Positions 8,342 through 15,205 of a stretch of 18,939 bases of DNA are shown here, in pieces (the stretch's first letter is position 1; every line of letters starts with the position of its first letter). Below the pieces are notes generated by a model, which saw nothing but the letters and a program-made list of their open reading frames with translations, had not been told where the DNA came from and ran no database searches. The stretch is from CAYSCS01 sp964429695 (lineage in GTDB: Bacteria > Acidobacteriota > Aminicenantia > Aminicenantales > Aminicenantaceae), in the NCBI GenBank assembly GCA_964429695.1, contig CAYSCS010000113.1:1-18939 (forward strand), in the 5' to 3' direction. The translations under genes and the position numbers were made by a program.

Positions 8342-9092
8342 GATTTATTATCTCCTCTGCTAATTTTTTATATTGTATTGCTCCAATAGATTGAGGGGCA
8401 AAAGTAAAAATACTTTCTTTGTAGGCTGGACTCTCTTCAAGTTTAACACTTTTTGAAATCATTGTTTTAAACACTTTCTCTCCGAAAACTTTCTTTATTC
8501 TAGTTACTACATCTTTCGAAATGTTTGTTCTTTTATCATGCATCGTAATTAGAATTCCTAATATTTGTAAATTGGGATTTGCTACCCTTTTTACCTTTTC
8601 TATGGTTTCAAGAAGGTCATCCGTTCCCTCTAAACTTAAATATGATGCTTGAATAGGTATCAAAATAGAATCTGCAGCTACTAAGGCATTCAGCGTTATT
8701 AAACCCAATGTTGGAGGAGTATCTATTATTATATAATCATATTTTTTCCTTATCGGCTCAATGACATCTTTCAGCCTGAAGTGCCCATCTATCTCACCCA
8801 AGAGGCTTGGTTCCAGTTTTGCCATGGAAATCTTGCTTATGGCAACATCTAAACCTGGTATGTTAGATTTAACAATGATGTTTTCGAAGTTTTCGTTGTG
8901 GTCAATGAGCACATTATATAATGATTTATCATATTGGGAAAGGTTTTCTATGAGTGAAAGAGTACTATGTGCTTGAGGGTCAGTATCGACGAGAAGAGTT
9001 GATTTCCCCATGAAAGCTAGTGCTGAAGAAACGTTTAAAGCTGTAGTGGTCTTCCCTACCCCGCCTTTTTGATTGGCAATGGTGATTATCAA
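8328..9092 (-). CDS. parA: ParA/Soj-family partition ATPase
   Basis: ParA is a deviant Walker-type ATPase that binds nucleoid DNA and is stimulated by ParB to pull parS complexes apart. The 254-residue protein shows the deviant Walker A KGGVGKTT (9-16), Walker A' VDTDPQ (35-40), and Walker B YIIIDTPP with Asp124. It lacks an N-terminal DNA-binding extension, so it is the short chromosomal (Soj) type rather than the long P1-type plasmid ParA. The start is TTG 9092: an in-frame TGA directly precedes it and GGAG lies 6 bp upstream. It forms a two-gene unit with parB. The pair does not sit beside gidA/rsmG here, the usual place for chromosomal parAB. Confidence 0.93.
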   Translation of the reverse strand: MIITIANQKGGVGKTTTALNVSSALAFMGKSTLLVDTDPQAHSTLSLIENLSQYDKSLYNVLIDHNENFENIIVKSNIPGLDVAISKISMAKLEPSLLGEIDGHFRLKDVIEPIRKKYDYIIIDTPPTLGLITLNALVAADSILIPIQASYLSLEGTDDLLETIEKVKRVANPNLQILGILITMHDKRTNISKDVVTRIKKVFGEKVFKTMISKSVKLEESPAYKESIFTFAPQSIGAIQYKKLAEEIINRAKN

Positions 9093-9164
9093 TCAAATCT
9101 CCATAATGAGATTAAGTTAAGATTGTAAAATATATAAAAATGGGATAAATATCAAGAGAAAATT

Positions 9165-9186
9165 AAAAAATGTCGGCATGCAGACA
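9165..9186 (-). terminator. dyad with T-run downstream of the CoA-transferase genes
   Basis: The 16-bp near-palindrome TGTCGGCATGCAGACA (9171-9186) is followed on the - strand by six T (9170-9165). It lies 43 bp past the stop of the CoA-transferase B gene and could end that transcript. The stem has a G.A mismatch and a short loop. The same dyad lies about 80 bp upstream of parA and could instead be a ParB or ParA binding site. Confidence 0.45.
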
Positions 9187-9228
9187 ATTTATTCAAGTAA
9201 TTGAAAATAAAGGAAATATCTTAATGAG

Positions 9229-9990
9229 TTAAATGAAGGTTCTCATTGGGTCAAGTTCCTCGCGAAGAATTCTTAATTCTCTATCTGATGGAGGCTCTGA
9301 AATTTTAAGCTCAGGACTTACCTTTAACCTCCAGGATACATTCTTTTTTATATCGCTCAAAGAAATATTTGGGTATATTTCTAAGAGATGAAAAGAATTG
9401 TCATCTTCAAAGAATTTATAAACTCCAAGATTCGTAATGACAAAGATTGAAGAACTTCTCTTCGAGAAGTAGTTTTTTTCTCGAGAAAAATTAGGAATAA
9501 AGCCTGGCGTAGTTATAAAATTAATTTTAGACCTAAATTTCATATTATCCTGTTTCATAATAAAAATTACTTTTTTTGAATGAATTGCAGCCTCGCAGGC
9601 ACCGCCGCTCCCAGGAAGACGGACCTGAGGATTATGATAATCACCAATGACTGTAGTATTTATATTACCGAATTTGTCGATCTGAGCAGCTCCCAAAAAA
9701 GCAACATCTATAATACCCCCTTGAAGATAATAAAAGAATACCTCGAAAAGTGAGCAAACTGAGAGAGAATTAGTTACAAGAGCAGGGTCTCCAATAGAAA
9801 GAGGGAGTCTTGAGGGAGTTGCTCCGATTGCCCCAGCTTCATAGATTAAAAAAAGGTCAGGGGCATGAAATCTTCTTGCAAGGTTACAGGCCAGATTAGG
9901 GAGTCCAACTCCGACGAAAACGACTTCCTTATTCTTCAGCTCGCGAGAAGCTCTAACGACCATTAATTCAGATGATGTGTAATTTACCAT
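9229..9990 (-). CDS. CoA-transferase subunit B (CatJ/GctB-like)
   Basis: This is the beta subunit of a family I CoA-transferase, which moves CoA between a donor acyl-CoA and a free acid through a glutamyl-CoA intermediate. The 253 residues resemble CatJ (3-oxoadipate CoA-transferase subunit B) and glutaconate CoA-transferase subunit B from memory of those families: YTSSELMVV, FVGVGLP, YEAGAIGA with candidate nucleophile Glu51, FLGAAQIDKFGNINTT, VIGDYHNPQVRLPGSGG, and a terminal EELDP. ATG 9990 has GAGGAGG 7 bp upstream. It follows subunit A by 25 bp and is the last gene of the kamA-iclR-thiolase cluster. Substrate is not determined by sequence: 3-oxoadipate, acetoacetate and other short acids are possible. 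Confidence 0.87.
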   Translation of the reverse strand: MVNYTSSELMVVRASRELKNKEVVFVGVGLPNLACNLARRFHAPDLFLIYEAGAIGATPSRLPLSIGDPALVTNSLSVCSLFEVFFYYLQGGIIDVAFLGAAQIDKFGNINTTVIGDYHNPQVRLPGSGGACEAAIHSKKVIFIMKQDNMKFRSKINFITTPGFIPNFSREKNYFSKRSSSIFVITNLGVYKFFEDDNSFHLLEIYPNISLSDIKKNVSWRLKVSPELKISEPPSDRELRILREELDPMRTFI

Positions 9991-10015
9991 AATGAATCCT
10001 CCTCGAAATCAATCT

Positions 10016-10927
10016 TCAATAACCGTAGTTGACAGGGAGGGAAAGACTTTCTTTTGCTTTGAGACGATTTAGATAATCCATGCCTAATTTATTAAGATAC
10101 TCTTTTCTGTCTGAGACATTAAGAATCCATTCTGATATATAATCTTCCATTGAGCGCTGATTTCTGGAGATTTCGTCCCATTCCAGATAGAAGCGATTAT
10201 CTCTATCATAGTATCCTTGGGCATAACTTGGATGAGCACCAAAAGGTTCAATTACTACTGCATTTACAATCAATCCAGGTATTAAGGTTCGATTTGGGTC
10301 TGATCGAATGACTGAAGTCTCAACAAGCTCTTCGGCAACTATGATTACTTTTTTTGAGGAAAATGCAGCCTCTCTTTGCGTTCCCAATAGTCCCCAGATT
10401 TGTGAATTGCCAAATGAATCGGCTCTTTGAACATGGATTATTGCTACATCAGGGTTTAAAGCTGGAACCGTATAAAATATTTCTCCTGTATAAGGACATT
10501 TAATTCGTTTAATGTTTTTATTTTCTCTTAAAAGGCCTGTCTTATAAAAACTTCTCAAATGCATGAAAGGCAATTTTGATGCTCCTGCAACGAGCCTTGC
10601 CACCATTCCGAAATGTGTATATTCCTCTATTTCAATTTTATTAGGGATCCCTTTTTCTACAGCCCTTCGGAAACCGTGAAGAGAACCTACCCCTGGATTA
10701 CCTGCCCAACTGAAGACAAGTTTCTTTATGCAACCAGCTGCTATCATCTGGTCATATATCAAATCAGGGGTTAGACGGCAGGCAATGAGGTCCCTTTTTC
10801 TCTGCCGAATTATTTCATGGCCTGCTGCAAAACAAATTAGATGGGTAAATCCTTCTATTAATATGGTATCCCCATCTTTAACAAACCTTTCTATTGCTTC
10901 TCTCATGGTCATAAGTTTCTCTTCCAT
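10016..10927 (-). CDS. CoA-transferase subunit A (CatI/GctA-like)
   Basis: This is the alpha subunit partner of the downstream subunit B. The 303 residues match what I recall of CatI-type 3-oxoadipate CoA-transferase along most of their length: REAIERFVKDG, EGFTHLI, AAGHEIIRQ, LTPDLIYDQMIAAGC, FSWAGNPGVGSLH, CPYTGEIF, AHPSYAQGYYDRDNRFY. It is longer than AtoD/ScoA-type alpha subunits (about 220 residues), which places it in the GctA/CatI/IpdA branch. ATG 10927 has GAGGT upstream; ATG 10912 is an alternative. The gene lies 93 bp after the thiolase, and that gap holds nothing I can identify. With the thiolase it would convert a free 3-oxoacid to its CoA ester and cleave it. Confidence 0.88.
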   Translation of the reverse strand: MEEKLMTMREAIERFVKDGDTILIEGFTHLICFAAGHEIIRQRKRDLIACRLTPDLIYDQMIAAGCIKKLVFSWAGNPGVGSLHGFRRAVEKGIPNKIEIEEYTHFGMVARLVAGASKLPFMHLRSFYKTGLLRENKNIKRIKCPYTGEIFYTVPALNPDVAIIHVQRADSFGNSQIWGLLGTQREAAFSSKKVIIVAEELVETSVIRSDPNRTLIPGLIVNAVVIEPFGAHPSYAQGYYDRDNRFYLEWDEISRNQRSMEDYISEWILNVSDRKEYLNKLGMDYLNRLKAKESLSLPVNYGY

Positions 10928-11020
10928 TTCTACCTCTTTCTTTATCTATTTCATTAGTTACTCGAAAATATGTTTTTCTCTCCCCTCTGATGAATATATT
11001 CAATTTATTAGTTTTTATTC

Positions 11021-12217
11021 TCAGATAATTTTGAGGACTAGCGCCATACCCATTCCACCGCTTGCACAGAGAGTGGCTAAACCAACTTCCTTCCCTTTCT
11101 TTAATAAGCTATACAGAAGGGTTACGGTGATTCTAGCACCAGTACAACCGATAGGGTGTCCTAGGGCTATTGCCCCTCCTTTTATGTTTACCTTAGCTCT
11201 ATCCCATTTTAATTCTCTTTCACAAGCAAGGACTTGAGCCGCAAATGCCTCATTTATTTCGATTAAATCTATATCATTTAAGGATAATTTTAATTTTTTT
11301 AATAGATTAAGAGTCGCGGGGACAGGACCAATTCCCATTTCTAGAGGTGAAACACCTGCTGCACATGCACCAAGAATCTCTGCTAAAGGTGGCGTGCCGA
11401 ATTCCTTTGCGCTGTGCTCGGTTGTCAGAATTAAAGCCGCAGCGCCATCTGTAAGACCTGAAGAATTGCCTGCAGTCACCGTTCCGCCTTCCTTGAAGAC
11501 TGGAGGAAGTTTTGAGAGCTTTTCCAAAGTGGTGTCAGGTCTTGGGTTTTCGTCTTGAGTAATAAATACATCATTTCCCTTGCTGTCTTTGATGAGCACA
11601 GGGACTATTTCTTCTTTAAAACTACCCTCAGCCATGGCAGTTTTTGCCTTCATCTGGCTTTCAAAGGAAAATTCATCCTGTTCTTTTCTCGTTATTTTAT
11701 ATTTTTCAGCAAGAAATTCTGCAGTTTCGCCCATAATTTTTCCTGCCAAAGGACAGAAAAAGCCGTCTCTATACATTGCATCCACAAGAGGTGCATCCCC
11801 AAGCCTGAAACCCCACCTTGCCTTTTCTAAAAAGTAGGGAATTTGTGACATGTTTTCTATTCCACCCACAAGGACAACCTTATTTTCTCCCAGAAGAAGC
11901 GATTGATAGCCGAGAGTGATGGCTTTTAGCCCTGAGGCACAGGCCTTATTTACTGTAAAAGCAGGTCGGCTCTGCGGAATGCCCGAATGAATAAGAATTT
12001 GACGTGCGGGATTTGGTCTGTTTCCAGCCTGGCGAGCATGCCCGAAGATTGCTTCGTCTATTTGTTCGGGAGAGAGACCGGCTCTCTTTATTGCTTCTCG
12101 AGCAACGATTATACCCAGAGAAACAGCGCTTACCTCTTTGAAATTTCCCCCAAACTTTCCCCCTGGCGTCCTCACGGCGCTCAAAATTACTACCCTTTCT
12201 CTCTCCAGGAAATTCAA
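11021..12217 (-). CDS. acetyl-CoA acetyltransferase (thiolase II)
   Basis: This enzyme catalyses thiolytic cleavage of acetoacetyl-CoA to two acetyl-CoA, or the reverse condensation. The 398-residue length is standard. Catalytic residues are Cys93 (NKACASGLKAI), His354 (HPIGCTGAR) and Cys384 (LCASGGMGMAL); GGIENMSQIP is the usual second motif. NKACASG and the GHARQAG segment look like acetoacetyl-CoA thiolases (AtoB/ThlA/PhaA type) rather than 3-oxoadipyl-CoA thiolase PcaF, which has NRLCASG. The start is TTG 12217 with AAGGA 8 bp upstream. It lies 31 bp downstream of the IclR gene and just ahead of the CoA-transferase genes, so it should act on that enzyme's product. Confidence 0.93.
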   Translation of the reverse strand: MNFLERERVVILSAVRTPGGKFGGNFKEVSAVSLGIIVAREAIKRAGLSPEQIDEAIFGHARQAGNRPNPARQILIHSGIPQSRPAFTVNKACASGLKAITLGYQSLLLGENKVVLVGGIENMSQIPYFLEKARWGFRLGDAPLVDAMYRDGFFCPLAGKIMGETAEFLAEKYKITRKEQDEFSFESQMKAKTAMAEGSFKEEIVPVLIKDSKGNDVFITQDENPRPDTTLEKLSKLPPVFKEGGTVTAGNSSGLTDGAAALILTTEHSAKEFGTPPLAEILGACAAGVSPLEMGIGPVPATLNLLKKLKLSLNDIDLIEINEAFAAQVLACERELKWDRAKVNIKGGAIALGHPIGCTGARITVTLLYSLLKKGKEVGLATLCASGGMGMALVLKII

Positions 12218-12248
12218 ATAATTTTTCCTTTCCTTTTAAAAATTTGAT

Positions 12249-13043
12249 TCAAACTCTAAAACCTAGAGCCAATGATATTTGTTGGGCCTTAATCCGCAGA
12301 GGTTCGACTAATTCCCTCTTAAGTCTCTGTAGAGAATATAAACTTGCACTGACAGCGATATTTACTGCTCCCACTACCTCCCCTCCCCTTTCCCTTATGG
12401 GTGCTGCTACTGACCTCAATCCTGGCGTGAGTTCTTCATTATTTAAGGCAATTCCTGTCTTCCTTACCTCTTCGAGGATCTTAATGAGTTTAAGACCATT
12501 GTTTTCCCAATACTCCTTTGCTTCCGGATATTTCTTTAAGTGATTGATGTATTGAGCTATCCATTCTTTTTTCTTAAAAGCGCTCAACACTCTTCCCATT
12601 GCTGTGTTATATAGAGGAAGCCTAGAGCCAACATGAAGGTTTATATTCATTATCTGTTGGGTTTTGATTCTTTCGATGTAAACCAGCTCCCAGCCATCTA
12701 AAATGGCGAGGTTTACAGTTTCTTTCACCTGCCTCGAAAGTTCTAAGAGATAAGGTTGAGCTATTTCTCTCAGTTCAAGTCCGGAAAGAACCGAAAAACC
12801 AAGATTAAGGACTCTTGGCCCTAAAGAATATTTATTTTCTTCAGAAAGAGGAAGAATATATCCAAGTTGAGAGAGAGTATGCACAAAGCGAAAAACAGTG
12901 CTCTTAGATAATCCTGTCTTACGAGAAAGGTCTGTTATTCCCATTCTTGGGTGTTCTCTATCAAAAGCTTCGAGGATTGAGAATCCTCTCCCGAGGGAGG
13001 CAATAAAATTTCTGTCTTTTCTTCCCCTTTTTTTCTCCCTCAC
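12249..13043 (-). CDS. IclR-family transcriptional regulator
   Basis: IclR proteins are usually tetrameric effector-responsive regulators of catabolic operons. The 264 residues contain an N-terminal winged helix-turn-helix (about 34-63, GITDLSRKTGLSKSTVFRFV) and an IclR effector domain (about 80-260) with YIERI, the LPLYNTAMGRVLSA motif (142-155), and PGLRSVAAPIRE. The start is GTG 13043; the next in-frame ATG (residue 34) would cut into the helix-turn-helix, so it is rejected. The Shine-Dalgarno is weak (GGGGA). It sits between kamA (25 bp) and the thiolase (31 bp) on the same strand, so it is probably cotranscribed and controls the cluster. The PcaR/PobR branch of this family controls 3-oxoadipate genes, in line with the CatIJ-like neighbours. 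Confidence 0.94.
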   Translation of the reverse strand: MREKKRGRKDRNFIASLGRGFSILEAFDREHPRMGITDLSRKTGLSKSTVFRFVHTLSQLGYILPLSEENKYSLGPRVLNLGFSVLSGLELREIAQPYLLELSRQVKETVNLAILDGWELVYIERIKTQQIMNINLHVGSRLPLYNTAMGRVLSAFKKKEWIAQYINHLKKYPEAKEYWENNGLKLIKILEEVRKTGIALNNEELTPGLRSVAAPIRERGGEVVGAVNIAVSASLYSLQRLKRELVEPLRIKAQQISLALGFRV

Positions 13044-13068
13044 TTTTCCCCACTATACATAGATTAAA

Positions 13069-14385
13069 TCAATCTTTAATCCCCTTAACCTTTTTATATC
13101 TTTTGCTTCTCACAAGCCTTTCTAAATCATGGGGTCCTGTGCTTATCTTTTTCCCCCGAAGAAGGCTGGCTACTCCTTCCTTATTTTCAAGATGAGGGAA
13201 CTCTTTTTTCAATTCTTCTTCGTCAGGGCATATTCCGAAAGAATCAAGTGGTTCAGTATAAGTGGAGATTACTCCTTCATAGTTACGAAGGGTAACTCTG
13301 CGCTCGTTCCTGGAGATTAAATACTGAGGAGCTACGGGAATCTTCCCCCCTCCTCCTGGAGCATCCACTACATAAGTAGGAACACAAAGCCCGGAAGTGT
13401 GACCTCTCAGGTTCTCTATTATTTCTATCCCTTTATTCACAGACGTTCTAAAGTGACCAATTCCCTGGGATAAATCACATTGATATATGTAATATGGGCG
13501 CACTCTTATTCTCACTAGATCATGAACGAGCTTCTTCATGATGATGGGAGAATCGTTGATACTCCTCAGAAGCACAGATTGGTTCCCTAAGGGAAAACCC
13601 CCATCTGCAAGCATTTCGCAGGCTTTTTTAGATTCAGGTGTAATTTCTTTGGGATGATTGAAATGAGTGTTAATGTACAGAGGATGATATTTTCTGAGCA
13701 TGCGAATCAGCTTTGGGGTAATTCTTTGAGGCATTACCACTGGGACAGAAGTTCCGAGGCGAATTATCTCTACATGGGGAATGCTTCTTACCCTGCTAAT
13801 TATATCTTCAAGGATTTCATCAGATAGAGTCAAAGAATCTCCTCCTGAAAGAAGGACATCTCTTACCTGAGGGGTATCTTTGATGTATTCAATGCATCTA
13901 TCTATGTCTTTTTTCGGCATTGGCCTATCTGTTTCCCCTGCCTTTCTACGACGAGTACAATGTCGACAGTACATTGAGCATTGATCCGTGACAATAAAGA
14001 GAATTCTATCCGGGTATCTATGCGTTATTCCTCTAACTGGCGACTCCAGGTCTTCATGGAGAGGGTCATACATGTCTTCTTCTGCAATTTCTACTTCTTT
14101 TATGGTAGGAATTGCTCTTTTTCTTATCGGGCAATTCCTATCTATAGGGTCCATAAGGGTTGCATAATAAGGTGTAATGGCCATCCGCAAAGACTTAAGC
14201 GCCGTCTTAATCTCTTCTTCCTCTTGAGGGCTAATGTCTACAACTTTCTTTAAGTCTTCGACAGCAGTAATTCTATTTCTCAATTGCCATTTCCAGTCTT
14301 TCCATTCCTCCTGGGATACAGAAGACCAGAGAGGAATACTCTTATAATTACGACCGCCTGTCACTCTTCCATCTTTTTGGATCAT
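13069..14385 (-). CDS. kamA: lysine 2,3-aminomutase (radical SAM, PLP)
   Basis: KamA converts L-lysine to L-beta-lysine, the first step of lysine fermentation (or of beta-lysine osmolyte synthesis). The 438-residue protein has the radical SAM cluster motif Cys136, Cys140, Cys143 (CSMYCRHC), the SAM-binding LLSGGDSLTL, and the PLP lysine Lys348 in DAPGGGGK. The two aspartates that hold the lysine side-chain amino group in the clostridial enzyme (Asp293 and Asp330) appear as Asp304 (YQCDLSQGIGHFRT) and Asp341. Glutamate 2,3-aminomutases have Lys and Asn there, so lysine is the expected substrate. ATG 14385 follows AAAGGAG closely. It is the first gene after a good promoter. No ablB acetyltransferase or kamDE follows in the window. 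Confidence 0.95.
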   Translation of the reverse strand: MIQKDGRVTGGRNYKSIPLWSSVSQEEWKDWKWQLRNRITAVEDLKKVVDISPQEEEEIKTALKSLRMAITPYYATLMDPIDRNCPIRKRAIPTIKEVEIAEEDMYDPLHEDLESPVRGITHRYPDRILFIVTDQCSMYCRHCTRRRKAGETDRPMPKKDIDRCIEYIKDTPQVRDVLLSGGDSLTLSDEILEDIISRVRSIPHVEIIRLGTSVPVVMPQRITPKLIRMLRKYHPLYINTHFNHPKEITPESKKACEMLADGGFPLGNQSVLLRSINDSPIIMKKLVHDLVRIRVRPYYIYQCDLSQGIGHFRTSVNKGIEIIENLRGHTSGLCVPTYVVDAPGGGGKIPVAPQYLISRNERRVTLRNYEGVISTYTEPLDSFGICPDEEELKKEFPHLENKEGVASLLRGKKISTGPHDLERLVRSKRYKKVKGIKD

Positions 14386-14484
14386 TTATTTCTCCTTTAA
14401 TGAGATATCAATATTTTTTATTTTTTTGACTTCTTTAATCTTCTCTGTAAAAGTTTAATTTCCCGTTGAAAAATTATCAAAAAA

Positions 14485-14513
14485 ATTTTATTTTGGCTCA
14501 AGCCTTATGTCAA
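14485..14513 (-). promoter_or_regulatory. sigma70-type promoter for the kamA cluster
   Basis: On the - strand a perfect -35 TTGACA (14513-14508) is separated by exactly 17 bp from TAAAAT (14490-14485, 5/6). The transcript would start near 14478, giving about 90 nt of leader before kamA. The spacer contains the short dyad GGCT-CA-AGCC (14495-14504), and CCTT/AAGG flanks the -35 (14503-14515); either could be a regulator site. This is the best promoter match in the window. Confidence 0.65.
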
Positions 14514-14837
14514 GGAAAATTTTTATTTTTGGAATATAATATCGCATAGCAGAACAATTTAATTTACTGAAAAAAAAAGAATTATAGCTCTAAATTAAAG
14601 CTAAACGATTTCTAAAATTAAAATCATAAAAAGAAAAGATATTTTGCTAAAAATGATAAATTGAATAATTTGGGTAAGAGTAGTCAGAAAATGCTTCCTT
14701 TACTTCAAAGAAAATTGAGACCTTAATAAGGGCCCGAATAAAATTTTTCGTGTCCGCAATTCTAATTCATCTTTTTTATTCTGAAAAAATGGTTTTCAGG
14801 CGACTAGGTAAGAATGAATTTAGGTCTTCTAAATAAG

Positions 14838-14900
14838 ATAAGAGGCACTCATCATCAATTTTCTCGAAGAAAATAAATTGATGCCCTTATTGGCCTTTTT
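14838..14900 (+). repeat. imperfect long hairpin followed by T-run
   Basis: The core stem is a perfect 9-bp repeat, CATCAATTT (14853-14861) with AAATTGATG (14875-14883). An inner TCT-CGA-AGA extension caps it, and an outer stem pairs ATAAG-GG (14838-14845, one bulged A) with CC-CTTAT (14884-14890). Five T follow at 14896-14900. It could be a terminator for an undetected transcript, a structured RNA, or the footprint of a lost element. Confidence 0.5.
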
Positions 14901-15118
14901 GATACATTAGATTCTTTAGATTTACACCCAAAATCCTGAGGAAACGGTATAATATAGAGGGGTCGATTCTTTTGAAAAGCATGGAAAGAGCAAAATAGCT
15001 CTCATGGGCTATTCATTAACCTTGAGATGATGCGGTCTTCTCTCTCGTTTCAAAATGTTAAGAACTTTTAAATTTTAGGAAAAAATTAACTTTTAAAATA
15101 AGATTGAATAAAATAACT

Positions 15119-15146
15119 TTGATTAAAAAATGTTTTTTTATATTAT
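15119..15146 (+). promoter_or_regulatory. candidate promoter for ankyrin-deacetylase-peptidase genes
   Basis: TTGATT (15119-15124, 4/6) and TATTAT (15141-15146, 5/6) are 16 bp apart. A start near 15153 would leave a leader of about 50 nt before the TTG start at 15206. The match is moderate and the surroundings are very A+T-rich. Confidence 0.35.
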
Positions 15147-15205
15147 ATATTAAATTTTTTGAGACGAAATGCCCATCAAGTAAAGAGAAAGCTTAGAGAG
15201 GAAAA

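Larger units (their letters stand above)
14386..15205. other. 820-bp gene-free A+T-rich spacer between divergent clusters
   Basis: The spacer separates the - strand kamA cluster from the + strand ankyrin-deacetylase-peptidase run. It holds the kamA promoter at its left end, an imperfect hairpin at 14838-14890, an isolated perfect TATAAT at 14948-14953 (+ strand, with TTTACA 21 bp upstream, too far for a normal promoter), and two short overlapping hairpins at about 14987-15015. No reading frame, transposase remnant or RNA gene is recognised. The length is large for this otherwise compact window. Confidence 0.6.

Noticed and set aside
7381..9228. Canonical parS (TGTTTCACGTGAAACA) or DnaA boxes near parAB
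   Set aside because: Neither was seen by eye around parAB; only the divergent 16-bp dyad at 9171-9186 was found, so no origin or standard parS is claimed.
10728..11237. 169-codon open frame antisense to the CoA-transferase A and thiolase genes
   Set aside because: It crosses the gap between two well-supported genes and shows no recognisable domain.
13981..14253. 90-codon open frame antisense to kamA
   Set aside because: Entirely within the conserved N-terminal part of kamA, with no domain or ribosome site.
13069..14385. Glutamate 2,3-aminomutase or arginine aminomutase instead of KamA
   Set aside because: Asp304 and Asp341 occupy the two lysine-binding positions; glutamate enzymes have Lys and Asn there.
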